Of a stretch of DNA of 64,000 nt, positions 4,424 through 13,723 are shown piece by piece. The notes below the pieces were generated by a model. That model was given only the letters and a program-made list of their open reading frames with translations, was not told the origin of the DNA and searched no databases. Source of the stretch: a virus; IMG/VR virus record IMGVR_UViG_3300044729_003379, positions 1 to 64,000 of that record; one strand, given 5' to 3'. Made by a program: the position numbers and the translations under genes. Position 1 is the first letter of the stretch; every line of letters begins with the position of its first letter.

Positions 4424-5100
4424 GCAGAAAAAGTTTCAAGACGGGTTTGCTCTTGGGCAATGTTGAATTAACCCCTAAGCAACAAAACTTCTTTAAAATC
4501 ATGACCCATAAGGGGACGAAGGTTGTTTTCCTAAGCGGACCAGCGGGAACTTCTAAAACCTTTTTAGCAGTTTATGCCGCCCTTCACCTCTTTAACGAAG
4601 ATTCTAAAAACATAAAAATTCACTACTTGAGGACGGTGGTCGAGTCTGCCCAAAAGAGCTTGGGGTTTTTAAAAGGATCTCTGGAAGACAAATTTGATCC
4701 ATATATGACCCCACTTATGGACAAAATCAATGAGATCTTGAATGAGAAGGAGGTTTCCCTTCTTACAGATCAACACGCCCTTCACGCTGAACCCATTAAC
4801 TTTATTCGTGGACAGGATTGGAAAAACAGGGTGGTTATTGCAGATGAAATGCAAAATGCCACAATACCAGAAATTACAACCATTCTTACCCGAATCAATA
4901 CTAACAGCAAAATTTTTATCTGTGGAGATGAATTCCAAAGTGATATACGAAATACAGGATTTTCTAAAATGTGTAAGACATTCAGCACGGAAGAAGCAAA
5001 TTCTCACGGAATTTATCATCTTCGTTTTGAGAAAGAAGATGTGATGAGAGACCCAGTTATTATTTTCCTTCTAGATCAGATAGAAAAAATTGGCAATTGA
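4417..5100 (+). CDS. phoH: PhoH-like P-loop ATPase
   Basis: 227 residues. GPAGTSKT at residues 41-48 is the Walker A motif, preceded by a VVFLSG strand. VVIADEMQN near residue 142 is the Walker B motif, and ICGDEFQSDI near residue 170 is the sensor strand characteristic of PhoH proteins. The length is close to that of the bare ATPase domain, without PIN or KH extensions. PhoH-like proteins are very common auxiliary genes in large and marine phages; the role is unsettled (RNA metabolism or phosphate stress). It is divergent from the methyltransferase, with which it shares promoter bases. No SD. Confidence 0.9.
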   Translation: MSSRKSFKTGLLLGNVELTPKQQNFFKIMTHKGTKVVFLSGPAGTSKTFLAVYAALHLFNEDSKNIKIHYLRTVVESAQKSLGFLKGSLEDKFDPYMTPLMDKINEILNEKEVSLLTDQHALHAEPINFIRGQDWKNRVVIADEMQNATIPEITTILTRINTNSKIFICGDEFQSDIRNTGFSKMCKTFSTEEANSHGIYHLRFEKEDVMRDPVIIFLLDQIEKIGN

Positions 5101-5125
5101 TTTTCATATAGAAAATCTATATAAT
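5097..5125 (+). promoter_or_regulatory. Consensus promoter before the zinc-ribbon/sigma/terminase operon
   Basis: TTGATT (5097-5102), 17-bp spacer, TATAAT (5120-5125), ATG at 5140. The -35 overlaps the stop codon of phoH. The leader would be only about eight bases and has no SD. Confidence 0.8.
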
Positions 5126-5139
5126 TAAAAGTAAAAATA

Positions 5140-5571
5140 ATGAAAACCGAATATTGTATTAAATGTGGAGGAAAGGCTGAATTTAGTGTTTCCAAACCCA
5201 AATTTTGCCCAAGTTGCGGAGAACCATTTAATCGTGTGGATTCTTCTTTTTCAAGCGCATCTAGAAAACCTGTTCGCAAAAAAGAACACGAAGAAGATTA
5301 TGATGACGACGAAGATGATTTTGATGACGAAGATGATGACTTGAGGGAGTTTAATATTAATTTAGCTGCTCTTAAGAGAAAAAAGATTTTTACTGCCGAA
5401 GTTGGAAGCAATCAAAGAATTACGATTGGAGATTTAACTCCATCCAATTCTCAGGGTAGTAGAGAAACCCGCGCCCCAAGAAGCGGAGAAGAAAATTTAG
5501 AAGGCGCGGATTTATTAAGAAAAATTCAATCTGAGTGCAGAACCGTCAAGTCTCAAACAGAATTGGATTAA
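5140..5571 (+). CDS. Zinc-ribbon protein with acidic linker
   Basis: 143 residues. Cys6/Cys9 and Cys23/Cys26 (CIKCGG, CPSCGE) form a two-knuckle zinc ribbon. A basic segment follows, then a nearly pure Asp/Glu stretch (about residues 50-68) and a C-terminal region (FNINLAALKRKK onward) of unknown fold. The ribbon plus acidic linker suggests nucleic-acid or RNA polymerase contact. It is first in an operon with the sigma-like gene three bases downstream, so a transcription role is plausible but unproven. Confidence 0.75.
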   Translation: MKTEYCIKCGGKAEFSVSKPKFCPSCGEPFNRVDSSFSSASRKPVRKKEHEEDYDDDEDDFDDEDDDLREFNINLAALKRKKIFTAEVGSNQRITIGDLTPSNSQGSRETRAPRSGEENLEGADLLRKIQSECRTVKSQTELD

Positions 5572-5573
5572 TA

Positions 5574-6260
5574 ATGAATTATTCATTTGAAGATAAACTT
5601 GACGAAATAAACGAACTACTTGTTCGTAATCGTGTGAAATGGCAACTGGATGCCCTTTCTTGGATGGATTACGACGATGTTTGTCAAATCATCAGAACCC
5701 ACATTTATACAAAGTGGAGTTTGTGGGATCAAAGTCGAGCTTTTAAACCTTGGTGCAGTAGTGTTATTTCTAATCAAATATTTAATTTGGTCAGAAACAA
5801 TTATGCAAATTTTGCCAAGCCATGTTTGAAGTGTGAATTCAATACTGGTGCAGAGTCCTGTAGTCGAACAAAGAGTTTAAAACAAGATTCTTCGTGTAAG
5901 CTTTATTTAAAATGGGAAAAAAGCAAAAAAAATGCTTATGACATAAAAATTCCAGTAAGCATTAATGATTCAGAAATAATTAATACATTAAAAGAGGTTT
6001 CTTGCTTTAACTATGAAGAAAAGATAGAAGAAATACATTCCAAAATCCTTTCTCAATTGTCAAACACAAGACACAGAGAAATTTATAGAATGTTATATAT
6101 CGAAGGTTTGGAGGAAGAAACTGTTGCCAAAAAAATGAATTTTAAAAAGGATACAACATCAGAACGGAAGTCCAACAGATACAAGCAAATAACTAATCTT
6201 AAAAAGAAATTCTACGAATTAGCCAAGCAAGTAATTATAGAAAATGACATTTTGCCATGA
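5574..6260 (+). CDS. Sigma-70-like factor with a Cys cluster
   Basis: 228 residues from the Met at 5574 (an in-frame Met at 5535 lies inside the previous gene). Residues 30-80 look like sigma region 2 (DYDDVCQIIRTHIYTKW, then AFKPWCSSVISNQIFNLVRNNY). Residues 84-108 insert four Cys (84, 87, 96, 108) that could bind zinc. Residues about 170-225 look like region 4 with a helix-turn-helix (LSNTRHREIYRML, GLEEETVAKKM). Likely a phage sigma factor for late or middle transcription by host RNA polymerase. It lies directly upstream of the virion block, which fits a late-gene role. Confidence 0.65.
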   Translation: MNYSFEDKLDEINELLVRNRVKWQLDALSWMDYDDVCQIIRTHIYTKWSLWDQSRAFKPWCSSVISNQIFNLVRNNYANFAKPCLKCEFNTGAESCSRTKSLKQDSSCKLYLKWEKSKKNAYDIKIPVSINDSEIINTLKEVSCFNYEEKIEEIHSKILSQLSNTRHREIYRMLYIEGLEEETVAKKMNFKKDTTSERKSNRYKQITNLKKKFYELAKQVIIENDILP

Positions 6261-7318
6261 CCCTCTCCCAAGAGCAAAAAGAAAAAGTCTTGGAGGAATT
6301 TAAAAAAAACCAAGACCTCAACCTTATTACCCAAACCGTTTTTAGAGACGAAAGCCTCGATGGAAGAAGTAAGGAGGGTCGGGCTATTCGTTCTTTTTTA
6401 GCAGAACAAGGTAGACAATACAATACCACAAAAAGCGAAAAAAAGAAATTTGTTAATTTCACTGATTCGCAGATTGAATTCATGAGGAGTGATAGGATCA
6501 ACTCTTCTATGAATGTTTTGGAAATAACAAAACTTGTGTTTGGTGATGATGATCTTAAGCCCTTGTCAGCAGAGCATCGCGCAGTTCAAGAGTTTCTATA
6601 CAGACATAGGAACGACATTGTAGACGAATCAGAACTAGCCGCAGACGCAAAATGGTATTGCCCCAAAGTTCCTCTTTCTGCAATTCGAAGAGTGAATAAA
6701 TGGACGGGAGAAAATCTTTCTGAAGACTTTTCGCAACTAACCCTTAAAAACAAGAAGAACATAGAATCCCTTCTTAGATATTATAAGGCGTATAAATTAG
6801 AGCAAGAAATCAACTCCTATAAAACTCTGGGAGATAGAGATTTATTTGAATCAGAATTTGTAAGAGCGGTTTGGAATAAGGACGATCTTACTGCTGACGA
6901 ATTAAACATGTATATGATGCTTTGTTCGAATTATGTAAGAAAAACAAAAATCCAAAAAAGATTGGATCAATTCAATCACATGTTGGAGAGCGAAGATATT
7001 GCTTCGGAAGATTTGTCTGTAAGATTAACAGAACACCTTAAAGCGACTTCTGACGAACTCGATAAGTGTGAAAAACGAATTGATTCGTTGATTGACAAAC
7101 TTAATGGAAGTAGAGCAAAAAGGCTTGAAAAAAATGGAGAAAAGTCAACCAACTTCCTTGCAATAGTTGAGATTTTCCAAAATTACCAAGAAAGAGAAAG
7201 AATGATTTTAGTGGCAGAGATGCAAAACAAACTTATTGAAGAAGAAATCGATAGACTTGAATCAGTTGAAGAATTGAAGGGTCGGGTTTTTGGAATTGGA
7301 AGAGTTGAATTGTTATGA
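6257..7318 (+). CDS. Hypothetical protein, possible small terminase subunit
   Basis: 353 residues, overlapping the sigma gene by 4 bases (ATGA). It is mainly alpha-helical: N-terminal repeats resembling small helix-turn-helix units (about residues 1-60 and 65-115, each ending in an AVQEFLYRHR-like helix), a middle helical region, and a long coiled coil (residues about 230-335). A DNA-binding N-terminus plus a coiled coil, two genes before the large terminase, is what a small terminase looks like. I see no sequence motif that proves it; an operon-specific DNA-binding protein is the alternative. Confidence 0.4.
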   Translation: MTLSQEQKEKVLEEFKKNQDLNLITQTVFRDESLDGRSKEGRAIRSFLAEQGRQYNTTKSEKKKFVNFTDSQIEFMRSDRINSSMNVLEITKLVFGDDDLKPLSAEHRAVQEFLYRHRNDIVDESELAADAKWYCPKVPLSAIRRVNKWTGENLSEDFSQLTLKNKKNIESLLRYYKAYKLEQEINSYKTLGDRDLFESEFVRAVWNKDDLTADELNMYMMLCSNYVRKTKIQKRLDQFNHMLESEDIASEDLSVRLTEHLKATSDELDKCEKRIDSLIDKLNGSRAKRLEKNGEKSTNFLAIVEIFQNYQERERMILVAEMQNKLIEEEIDRLESVEELKGRVFGIGRVELL

Positions 7319-8247
7319 ATTTTAAATGCGTAGAATGCGGAGCCTCCTTTAAAAAAGAGGCGGGTTTACACATCCATGTAAAGATTCATGGAGGAGTCGC
7401 CGCATACTATCAAAAAAACTTTCCAAATAGAGATCGTTTAGATGGTTCCTTGATAAACTTTTCCAATCCAGAACAATACCTTGGTGAGTGTTTTAATTCT
7501 CTAAAAACAAGGAACACCTTTTTAAAAGGATGTTCTAGAAAAGAAGGGAGGGATGTTGTCATTCATGAATTAAGCGCAGACAAAAAGAAATATGGACTTA
7601 CCCACCTTCCTTCTCAAAATTACTACATTCTCAAGAAAAGAGCAGGACTGATTACTTGTGAAAACTTCTTCGAATCAAAGAAAGAACTGGCAGATAATTT
7701 GGGTTTAGATCTTTTCTATGACAAACCTCTTCCAGAGAACTTCTGGACCGTCTCTGAAGAGGAATTAAACAAGATAGAAATCCACAGAGACACAAGAGAA
7801 CAAAAACCCTTTTCTTTTTCTAATTACATCGTAAATAAATTGGATTTTGGTGATTACTGCGCGGGAGGAATTCATTATAACAAAACTTTTATAGACAGGA
7901 AATCGCCAACCGATTTTAAGGGAACCTTTGGGGTTGGTTTTGAGAGATTTACAAAAGAAGTCGAAAGGGCTAAATTATTCAATAGTTTTCTTTTTGTTGT
8001 TGTAGAGTCTTCTATAACGGAAATAATTCGTTCAAATCTTTTAGGAAAATATGCTACAAATTTATCATACGCATTCTCTAATGTAAGAAAGTTATGTTTA
8101 AAATATCCAGAAGTAATTCAATTTGTCTTTTGTAAGACAAGAGAAGATGCACAAGATATAACTAAAAGAATTCTATACTTTGGAATAGATTTGCATAAAT
8201 GTGATATTCAATATTATTTAGACAAAAAATATGTGGGAAAAAGGTAA
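7315..8247 (+). CDS. C2H2 zinc finger fused to ERCC4-type nuclease
   Basis: 310 residues. The N-terminus is a classical CX2CX12HX3H finger (Cys5, Cys8, His21, His25). The C-terminal half has the ERCC4/XPF nuclease signature in order: DTREQKPF, LDFGDYCAGG, FIDRKSPTDF (an ERKxxxD variant), then an arginine/lysine-rich helix and a strand (FLFVVVESS). XPF-type nucleases cut branched or flap DNA. It overlaps its neighbours by 4 and 0-17 bases and lies directly before the large terminase, so a role in resolving replicated concatemers before packaging is plausible. Packaging-linked resolvases are known in other phages, but this domain pairing is unusual. Confidence 0.75.
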   Translation: MNFKCVECGASFKKEAGLHIHVKIHGGVAAYYQKNFPNRDRLDGSLINFSNPEQYLGECFNSLKTRNTFLKGCSRKEGRDVVIHELSADKKKYGLTHLPSQNYYILKKRAGLITCENFFESKKELADNLGLDLFYDKPLPENFWTVSEEELNKIEIHRDTREQKPFSFSNYIVNKLDFGDYCAGGIHYNKTFIDRKSPTDFKGTFGVGFERFTKEVERAKLFNSFLFVVVESSITEIIRSNLLGKYATNLSYAFSNVRKLCLKYPEVIQFVFCKTREDAQDITKRILYFGIDLHKCDIQYYLDKKYVGKR

Positions 8248-8260
8248 ACAAGGCTTTAGA

Positions 8261-10138
8261 ATGGATTATTCGGCAAGCAAAACAAATGCCGAAATTCTGG
8301 AAAAAGAGGGATGGCTTGAGCAAGACGAAGCTAGCGTCCTTCTTTATAAATTCTTAAGAAATAACATAACATTTGCTACCGAATTCTTTCTTGGTATTAA
8401 ATTGTTTCCATTCCAAGCTATTTTGATAAAAGCTTTATTTATTTCAGATTATACAATGCACGTTCTGGCGCGAGGCATGTCAAAAACATTCTCGACGGCT
8501 ATTTATTTGATTTTGGAACTCTTATTCAACCAAGGTTCCAACATAGGGGTTATTGCAGGAACGTTTCGACAGTCTAAAATGATTTTCACAAAAATTGAAG
8601 ATATCTTATCTAAACCAGCGGCAAAGCTTGCGATGGATTGTATAGGAACCAAAAACTACATCCAAAAAGGGACCGATCAATGGACATTGAAAATAGGAAG
8701 AAGTAGGGCTATTGCCCTTCCTCTTGCCAATGGGGAAAGACTGCGAGGCTTTCGTTTTAATCGAATTGTTATTGATGAGTTTTTGACAATGCCAGAAAAG
8801 ATTTTTAACGAAATTATCATGCCCTTCTTGGGTGTTATTGAAAATCCAACGCAACGAAAAGAACTTCGGGATTTGGAGACAAGATTAATTGCCCAAGGAA
8901 AGATGCAAGAGTCAGAAAGATTCGTTTGGCCAAATAACAAACTCATCCTTCTTTCTTCTCCTTCTTTCAAATTTGAATATATGTATAAGCTGTATAAACA
9001 GTTTATTGACCTCATAATGGGTCAACATGATTCTCAAAAATTTAATAGAGAAGAGGCTGGAGCAATATCCGCTTATCGGGCAGTATTTCAGCTTTCTTAT
9101 GATCTTGCTCCTCCAGAACTTTACGACCAAAATCTTCTCGATCAAGCAAGAGCAACAATGAGTAAGGCTCAATTCGACAGAGAGTTTGGCGCACAGTTTG
9201 GCGACGAAGGAGATTCTTATTTCAAAATGAGTCGAATGATGCAATGCACCATTCCAGAAGGAGAATTCCCTGCTGTTGAAATTATTGGAGACCCTGCGGC
9301 AGAATATATTTTATCCCTTGACCCTTCTTGGTCCGAAAGTGAGGAGGCAGACTTTTTCAGTATGCATGTGGGCAAGATTTTAAAACCAGAGAACAAAGTA
9401 GCAATCGTTCATTCTTTTGCTTTAACTGGTCAACCCCTAAAGGTCTATATGACCTATTTTCATTATCTTTATACTCACTTTAATATTGTAGGCTTGATTG
9501 GAGATAGGAACGGCGGTTTACAATTCATAAGCGCATGTAACGAGAGTGAGCTTTTCAAGAATTCTAAAATACAAATTAAGTTTGTGGAAGGAGAGTTTGA
9601 TAAACCAGAAGATTATCACACAGATTTGTTGGCTCTTAAAAATTCAATAAATACAGAAGATCATAAGATTTGTTTTCTTAGAAATCCATCCTCTTCTTGG
9701 ATTAGAACAGCAAATGAAATGCTGCAAGCAAGCATTGATCATAAGCGTATTTTATTTGGTTCTGGGGCATTTTTGGGAGACAAACACTTTGAAGCACAAA
9801 GCAAGGCTAAGATTCCAATTGCCGATTTAAAATGGGAACCAGAATATAGGGCTTCTTCAGAAGATGCTTGTAAGGTGGATTTAATTGATTATTGCAAACA
9901 AAATATTGAACTTACCAAAACTCAAACATCTAATATTGAAGTTACGACAAGCCCCCAAGGAACTCAATCCTTTGACCTTCCTCTTCACATGAGAAAACAA
10001 AGAGGGCCAAATAGACCAAGAAAAGACTTATACTCGTCTTTGGTTCTTTTAAATTGGTGGGCAAAGGTTTATTTTGATTCCTTGGAAGTTAAAGAAGAGA
10101 AAAGGGTTGTTTCTACATTTGTTCCTTTTGCTATCTGA
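8261..10138 (+). CDS. terL: Terminase large subunit
   Basis: 625 residues. The ATPase domain has a variant Walker A (LARGMSKT, residues 69-76), adenine-binding strands (GVIAGTFRQSKM) and Walker B IVIDEF (residues 169-174). The C-terminal RNase H-like nuclease starts at LSLDPSW with Asp354, then GDRNGG and a further acidic strand near LIDYC. It packages and cuts concatemeric DNA. The start at 8231 (635 residues) would overlap the previous gene by 17 bases; the Met at 8261 gives a tighter fit to the operon, but both are possible. The usual GxGKS loop is replaced by a GMSKT form. Confidence 0.9.
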   Translation: MDYSASKTNAEILEKEGWLEQDEASVLLYKFLRNNITFATEFFLGIKLFPFQAILIKALFISDYTMHVLARGMSKTFSTAIYLILELLFNQGSNIGVIAGTFRQSKMIFTKIEDILSKPAAKLAMDCIGTKNYIQKGTDQWTLKIGRSRAIALPLANGERLRGFRFNRIVIDEFLTMPEKIFNEIIMPFLGVIENPTQRKELRDLETRLIAQGKMQESERFVWPNNKLILLSSPSFKFEYMYKLYKQFIDLIMGQHDSQKFNREEAGAISAYRAVFQLSYDLAPPELYDQNLLDQARATMSKAQFDREFGAQFGDEGDSYFKMSRMMQCTIPEGEFPAVEIIGDPAAEYILSLDPSWSESEEADFFSMHVGKILKPENKVAIVHSFALTGQPLKVYMTYFHYLYTHFNIVGLIGDRNGGLQFISACNESELFKNSKIQIKFVEGEFDKPEDYHTDLLALKNSINTEDHKICFLRNPSSSWIRTANEMLQASIDHKRILFGSGAFLGDKHFEAQSKAKIPIADLKWEPEYRASSEDACKVDLIDYCKQNIELTKTQTSNIEVTTSPQGTQSFDLPLHMRKQRGPNRPRKDLYSSLVLLNWWAKVYFDSLEVKEEKRVVSTFVPFAI

Positions 10139-10185
10139 AAGTAACTTTTAAAGTTAAAATTTCAGACTTTTGTGTAAATGGCATT

Positions 10186-12189
10186 ATGCCAAGAAGATAT
10201 ACTAAAAAGAATAACGAGTATTGGAACAATTTGTCCAAGGCAACAATTCCGAATAATAATGAACCTCTTGTTATTGATTTTTCTCCAGAGTTGATTGGAG
10301 AAGGCTATTACGCAGAAGAAAGTGTGGCTAGTAGCCGCTTATCTTCTTCTTCGGGTTCTAGAATCTCTTCAAGAAGTAATTTGATCACCTCTTCTCTTGT
10401 TAGGAAAAGATTTAAGAACATTGACGACGGACTTCTTCCTTGGGATTATTCTGCCGATGGTGTTTCTGTGAGAGATGCTATTGTTCTATCTCAAAAGGCT
10501 TATTTTAATGTTCCAGTTTACAAATCAACAATTGATTTATTATCGGAATTCTCTAATTCAGAGATTTATTTTAAGAAAAATACAGGAACGGATAAAAGCA
10601 GAAAATTTGTAGAAGCTTGGTTGAATAAAATCAAAATTTATGATTTAAAAGATCAATTTTTTAGAGAGATTTATAGAAGCGGAAATGTTTTTATGCTTCA
10701 TTTGGATGCAAAGGTTAATAAAGATTCTATAAAAGCCTTTAGCGAAAGCCCTTTGCCATCTCTTTCTGAAAAAAGAATCCCAGTTCGATATATAATGCTA
10801 AATCCTGCTGATATCGAAGTTACGGAGCAAATGAATTTTGGTGAATATAGTTATGCAAAGGTTTTGACAAATTTTGAAATGGCAAAACTGAAGAATCCTA
10901 CGACGGAAAAAGAAAAAGAGTTATTTAACTCTTTACCGCCAGAAGTCAAAAAAGATATTCGTAATTCGGATAAAAAAGCAAACACCTTCATTGTTAATAA
11001 GGAAATTCAAATTCCTTTGGACGTTATGAAACTGCATCCTGTTTTTTATAAGAAGCAGGATTATGAACCCTTGGCCATTCCTCCGGGTTATTCTGTTTTG
11101 GACGATATTAACAAAAAGATGGAATTGAAGAAGGTTGATCAAGCTATTGCCAGATCAATTGAAAATGTAATCTTGCTTGTTACAATGGGAGCAGAGCCTG
11201 ACAAAGGAGGGATTAATCATCAAAATCTCAAGGCGATGCAAGACATTTTTAAAAGTAAAAGTGTCGGTCGTGTTTTAGTTTCCGATTATACAACTAAAGC
11301 CGAATTCGTTATTCCTGATCTTCAAAAGGTAATGGGTAAGGAAAAGTATGAGGTTCTTAACCAAGATATTCGTGAAGGATTAAATAATATTTTACTTGGA
11401 GAAAGTAAGTATGCCGATACAGAAATTAAATTAAAGATCTTTCTTCAAAGAATCGAAGATGTAAGAGAGAGATTTTTTAAAGACTTTTTACAACAAGAAG
11501 TTGATAGAATTTGTGAAATCATGGGGTTAAAAAAACCGCCGCGTCTTGAATTCAAGAGAACGGATGCCCTTAATTATTCTGAAATGCAAAGACTTATTGC
11601 TAGAATGGTTGAGCTTGGAATTCTCACTCCTCAAGAAGGTATGGACGTTATTGACAAGGGTGTTTTTCCAAATGCCGACGAACTTGGTTCAGAACAACAA
11701 AATTTTGTGGATCAAAGAAAGAAGGGATTTTGGTCTCCATTGGCTCTTGGTGGTTCTATTGGAGAAGTTGATGGAGAATCCTCTAATAAATCAACACAAC
11801 AATCTCAAAATCCAACAGTTTCTGCCCCAACGGGCGGTAGACCAACTGGAACTGGTGTTGAAAAACAAAGCCAAGCCCATTTTGCCGTTGACGCTATTAA
11901 GGCTTCCGTTGAAACCATTTCAAAGTTTCAAAAACAAGCCGAAAACCTTTACAAGGAAAAGCTTTCGCTCAAAAAACTTAGTAAGGATAAAAAGGATTTA
12001 ATTTACGATATTTCCTTAGCCATTATACAGGGTTGCGATAAGAACAAGTGGAATGATAAATTAAATGAAGTCATTGTAAATCCATCAATTCTTGCTTCAT
12101 TAAGTGTAAACCCCAAAATATTAGATATATCTAATGAACACGAATTATCATTAGAAGCATCTAGTATCTTATATCATTCAACAATTTAA
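10186..12189 (+). CDS. Portal protein
   Basis: 667 residues. After a Ser-rich, probably disordered N-terminus (residues 40-70) it shows portal features: VPVYKSTIDLLSEF, FFREIYRSGNVFMLH, PVRYIMLNPADIEV, then a long helical stem region and RFFKDFLQQEVDRI. A Gln/Ser/Thr-rich linker near residue 545 and a helical C-terminal tail follow. The position between the terminase and the protease/capsid genes supports the call. Twelve copies would form the packaging and connector ring. The 47 bases upstream hold an AACTTT-T-AAAGTT dyad but no convincing promoter. Confidence 0.8.
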   Translation: MPRRYTKKNNEYWNNLSKATIPNNNEPLVIDFSPELIGEGYYAEESVASSRLSSSSGSRISSRSNLITSSLVRKRFKNIDDGLLPWDYSADGVSVRDAIVLSQKAYFNVPVYKSTIDLLSEFSNSEIYFKKNTGTDKSRKFVEAWLNKIKIYDLKDQFFREIYRSGNVFMLHLDAKVNKDSIKAFSESPLPSLSEKRIPVRYIMLNPADIEVTEQMNFGEYSYAKVLTNFEMAKLKNPTTEKEKELFNSLPPEVKKDIRNSDKKANTFIVNKEIQIPLDVMKLHPVFYKKQDYEPLAIPPGYSVLDDINKKMELKKVDQAIARSIENVILLVTMGAEPDKGGINHQNLKAMQDIFKSKSVGRVLVSDYTTKAEFVIPDLQKVMGKEKYEVLNQDIREGLNNILLGESKYADTEIKLKIFLQRIEDVRERFFKDFLQQEVDRICEIMGLKKPPRLEFKRTDALNYSEMQRLIARMVELGILTPQEGMDVIDKGVFPNADELGSEQQNFVDQRKKGFWSPLALGGSIGEVDGESSNKSTQQSQNPTVSAPTGGRPTGTGVEKQSQAHFAVDAIKASVETISKFQKQAENLYKEKLSLKKLSKDKKDLIYDISLAIIQGCDKNKWNDKLNEVIVNPSILASLSVNPKILDISNEHELSLEASSILYHSTI

Positions 12190-12193
12190 TAAA

Positions 12194-13699
12194 ATGTGGA
12201 CAGAAGAATCAAACTCAAATTTATCTACTAAAATTGCTGGTTCAATTCGCGTAATTGATTCTAGTGAGTTTAAAAAATACGGAATTACAGAACAATCTGT
12301 TGCTTCTGCTAGAAAAACCTTAATGCCCCCTTCTTTTGATGTAGAGAAGAATATTGACGTTCTTCCTGTTGTTTTTAATTTGGCTGTAGTAAACCGATTT
12401 AACGAAAACGATGACGCAATTAAGACTTCCGTTGCAATGGAGTTGGTAAAACAATTTATCAATAAACCCATCAACATTGAACACATGAAGGATAAAATTG
12501 TTGGGCATATTATAAATGCTTCTTTTTCTGACAAACAACCAGAATACGAATATAACGAAATCGAAGCTTACAAAGACAGGAAAGACCCATTCTATATTTC
12601 CGCTGCTGGAATTATTTATCGTCATATTTTTCCAAAATTAGCCGATGAAATTGTTGAAGCCTCTAACGAAAAAAGCGAAAAATATCAAAGCTTATCAACT
12701 TCTTGGGAAGTTGGTTTTAGAAATTATACATTAGGAATCGGAGAAGGTTCTTTAGAAGAAGTTGAAGAACTGTCAGAAGAAGATGAATCTTATTCTAGTC
12801 TAAAAGATAATTTAAAGGCATATGGAGGAACTGGATATTCCAATAAAGGAAGAGTCAGAAGAATAATTAATGGTCCTGTTTATGGATTAGGCGTTGGTAT
12901 TACTACTTCTCCTGCCGCAAATGTTAAGGGCGTTTATATAATGTTAGAGGAAGAAGAAAACCAAGAAGAAAACGAAGATAATATGGAAAATGAAAAAGAA
13001 AATGATATTAATAATAATGATTCTATTTCCCAAGAACATAAAAAATATGTAAAAGCTAACAAACCATCTCTTTCAATGGACGAAAATCAGTTTAACCAAC
13101 TTATCGCGAAGCTTGAAGAAGCCAAAGCTTCTTCAGAAATCGCCCTTCAGATCAAAAAAGTGTTTGATCAACAGACCGAATGGCAATCAAAAGCCGAGGC
13201 TGCTCAAAAAGATCTTGATTCGACCCGTTCGGAACTTGAGTCCATCAAAAACGAATTTAAACAAACTGCGGAAGAACTTGAATCTCTCAAGAGAGATCTT
13301 GAAGCTAAAGCCGCTGCTGAACTTTTCAATTCCAGAATCCAAACCATTCTTGAGAAATACGAACTGACCGAAGCTCAAGAGAAGGTTGTTATCGAAGATA
13401 TCAAAAATCTTGATTCAAGCGAAGCCTCTTTCGAGAAGTTTCAAGAAAAGGCTGAAATTATTTTCTCCAAACAAAGCAAAGAGGCTCTTGCCTCTCTTGA
13501 AGAAGCAAAAAGAGCCGAAATTGAAAAGGCCGCAGAAAAACTCTTAGAATCCAAGGCTTCTACCTCCGAAGAAACCTTAGAACTTAAAACAGAAGAAGCG
13601 GAAGCCTCTTCTCTCCCCAACAACACTGGAGAAGGTTCTCAAGAACTCACTCTCTTAGACAGAATTAAAAAAACCGGACTTCAAGTTTCAACCAACTAA
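12194..13699 (+). CDS. Prohead protease fused to scaffold-like coiled coil
   Basis: 501 residues in two parts. Residues 1-260 look like a prohead core protease: a His in IEHMKDKIVGHI (about residue 96), a Ser in YQSLSTSWEV (about residue 170), and a strand-rich fold ending at GVYIMLEEE. Residues about 265-501 begin with an Asp/Glu/Asn-rich linker and continue as a long charged coiled coil, as expected of a scaffolding domain. Such protease-scaffold fusions are known in phages that lack a separate scaffold gene, and none is present here. The assignment of catalytic residues is by pattern only. Confidence 0.7.
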   Translation: MWTEESNSNLSTKIAGSIRVIDSSEFKKYGITEQSVASARKTLMPPSFDVEKNIDVLPVVFNLAVVNRFNENDDAIKTSVAMELVKQFINKPINIEHMKDKIVGHIINASFSDKQPEYEYNEIEAYKDRKDPFYISAAGIIYRHIFPKLADEIVEASNEKSEKYQSLSTSWEVGFRNYTLGIGEGSLEEVEELSEEDESYSSLKDNLKAYGGTGYSNKGRVRRIINGPVYGLGVGITTSPAANVKGVYIMLEEEENQEENEDNMENEKENDINNNDSISQEHKKYVKANKPSLSMDENQFNQLIAKLEEAKASSEIALQIKKVFDQQTEWQSKAEAAQKDLDSTRSELESIKNEFKQTAEELESLKRDLEAKAAAELFNSRIQTILEKYELTEAQEKVVIEDIKNLDSSEASFEKFQEKAEIIFSKQSKEALASLEEAKRAEIEKAAEKLLESKASTSEETLELKTEEAEASSLPNNTGEGSQELTLLDRIKKTGLQVSTN

Positions 13700-13723
13700 T
13701 ACAAAATTTAACTAATAACTACT

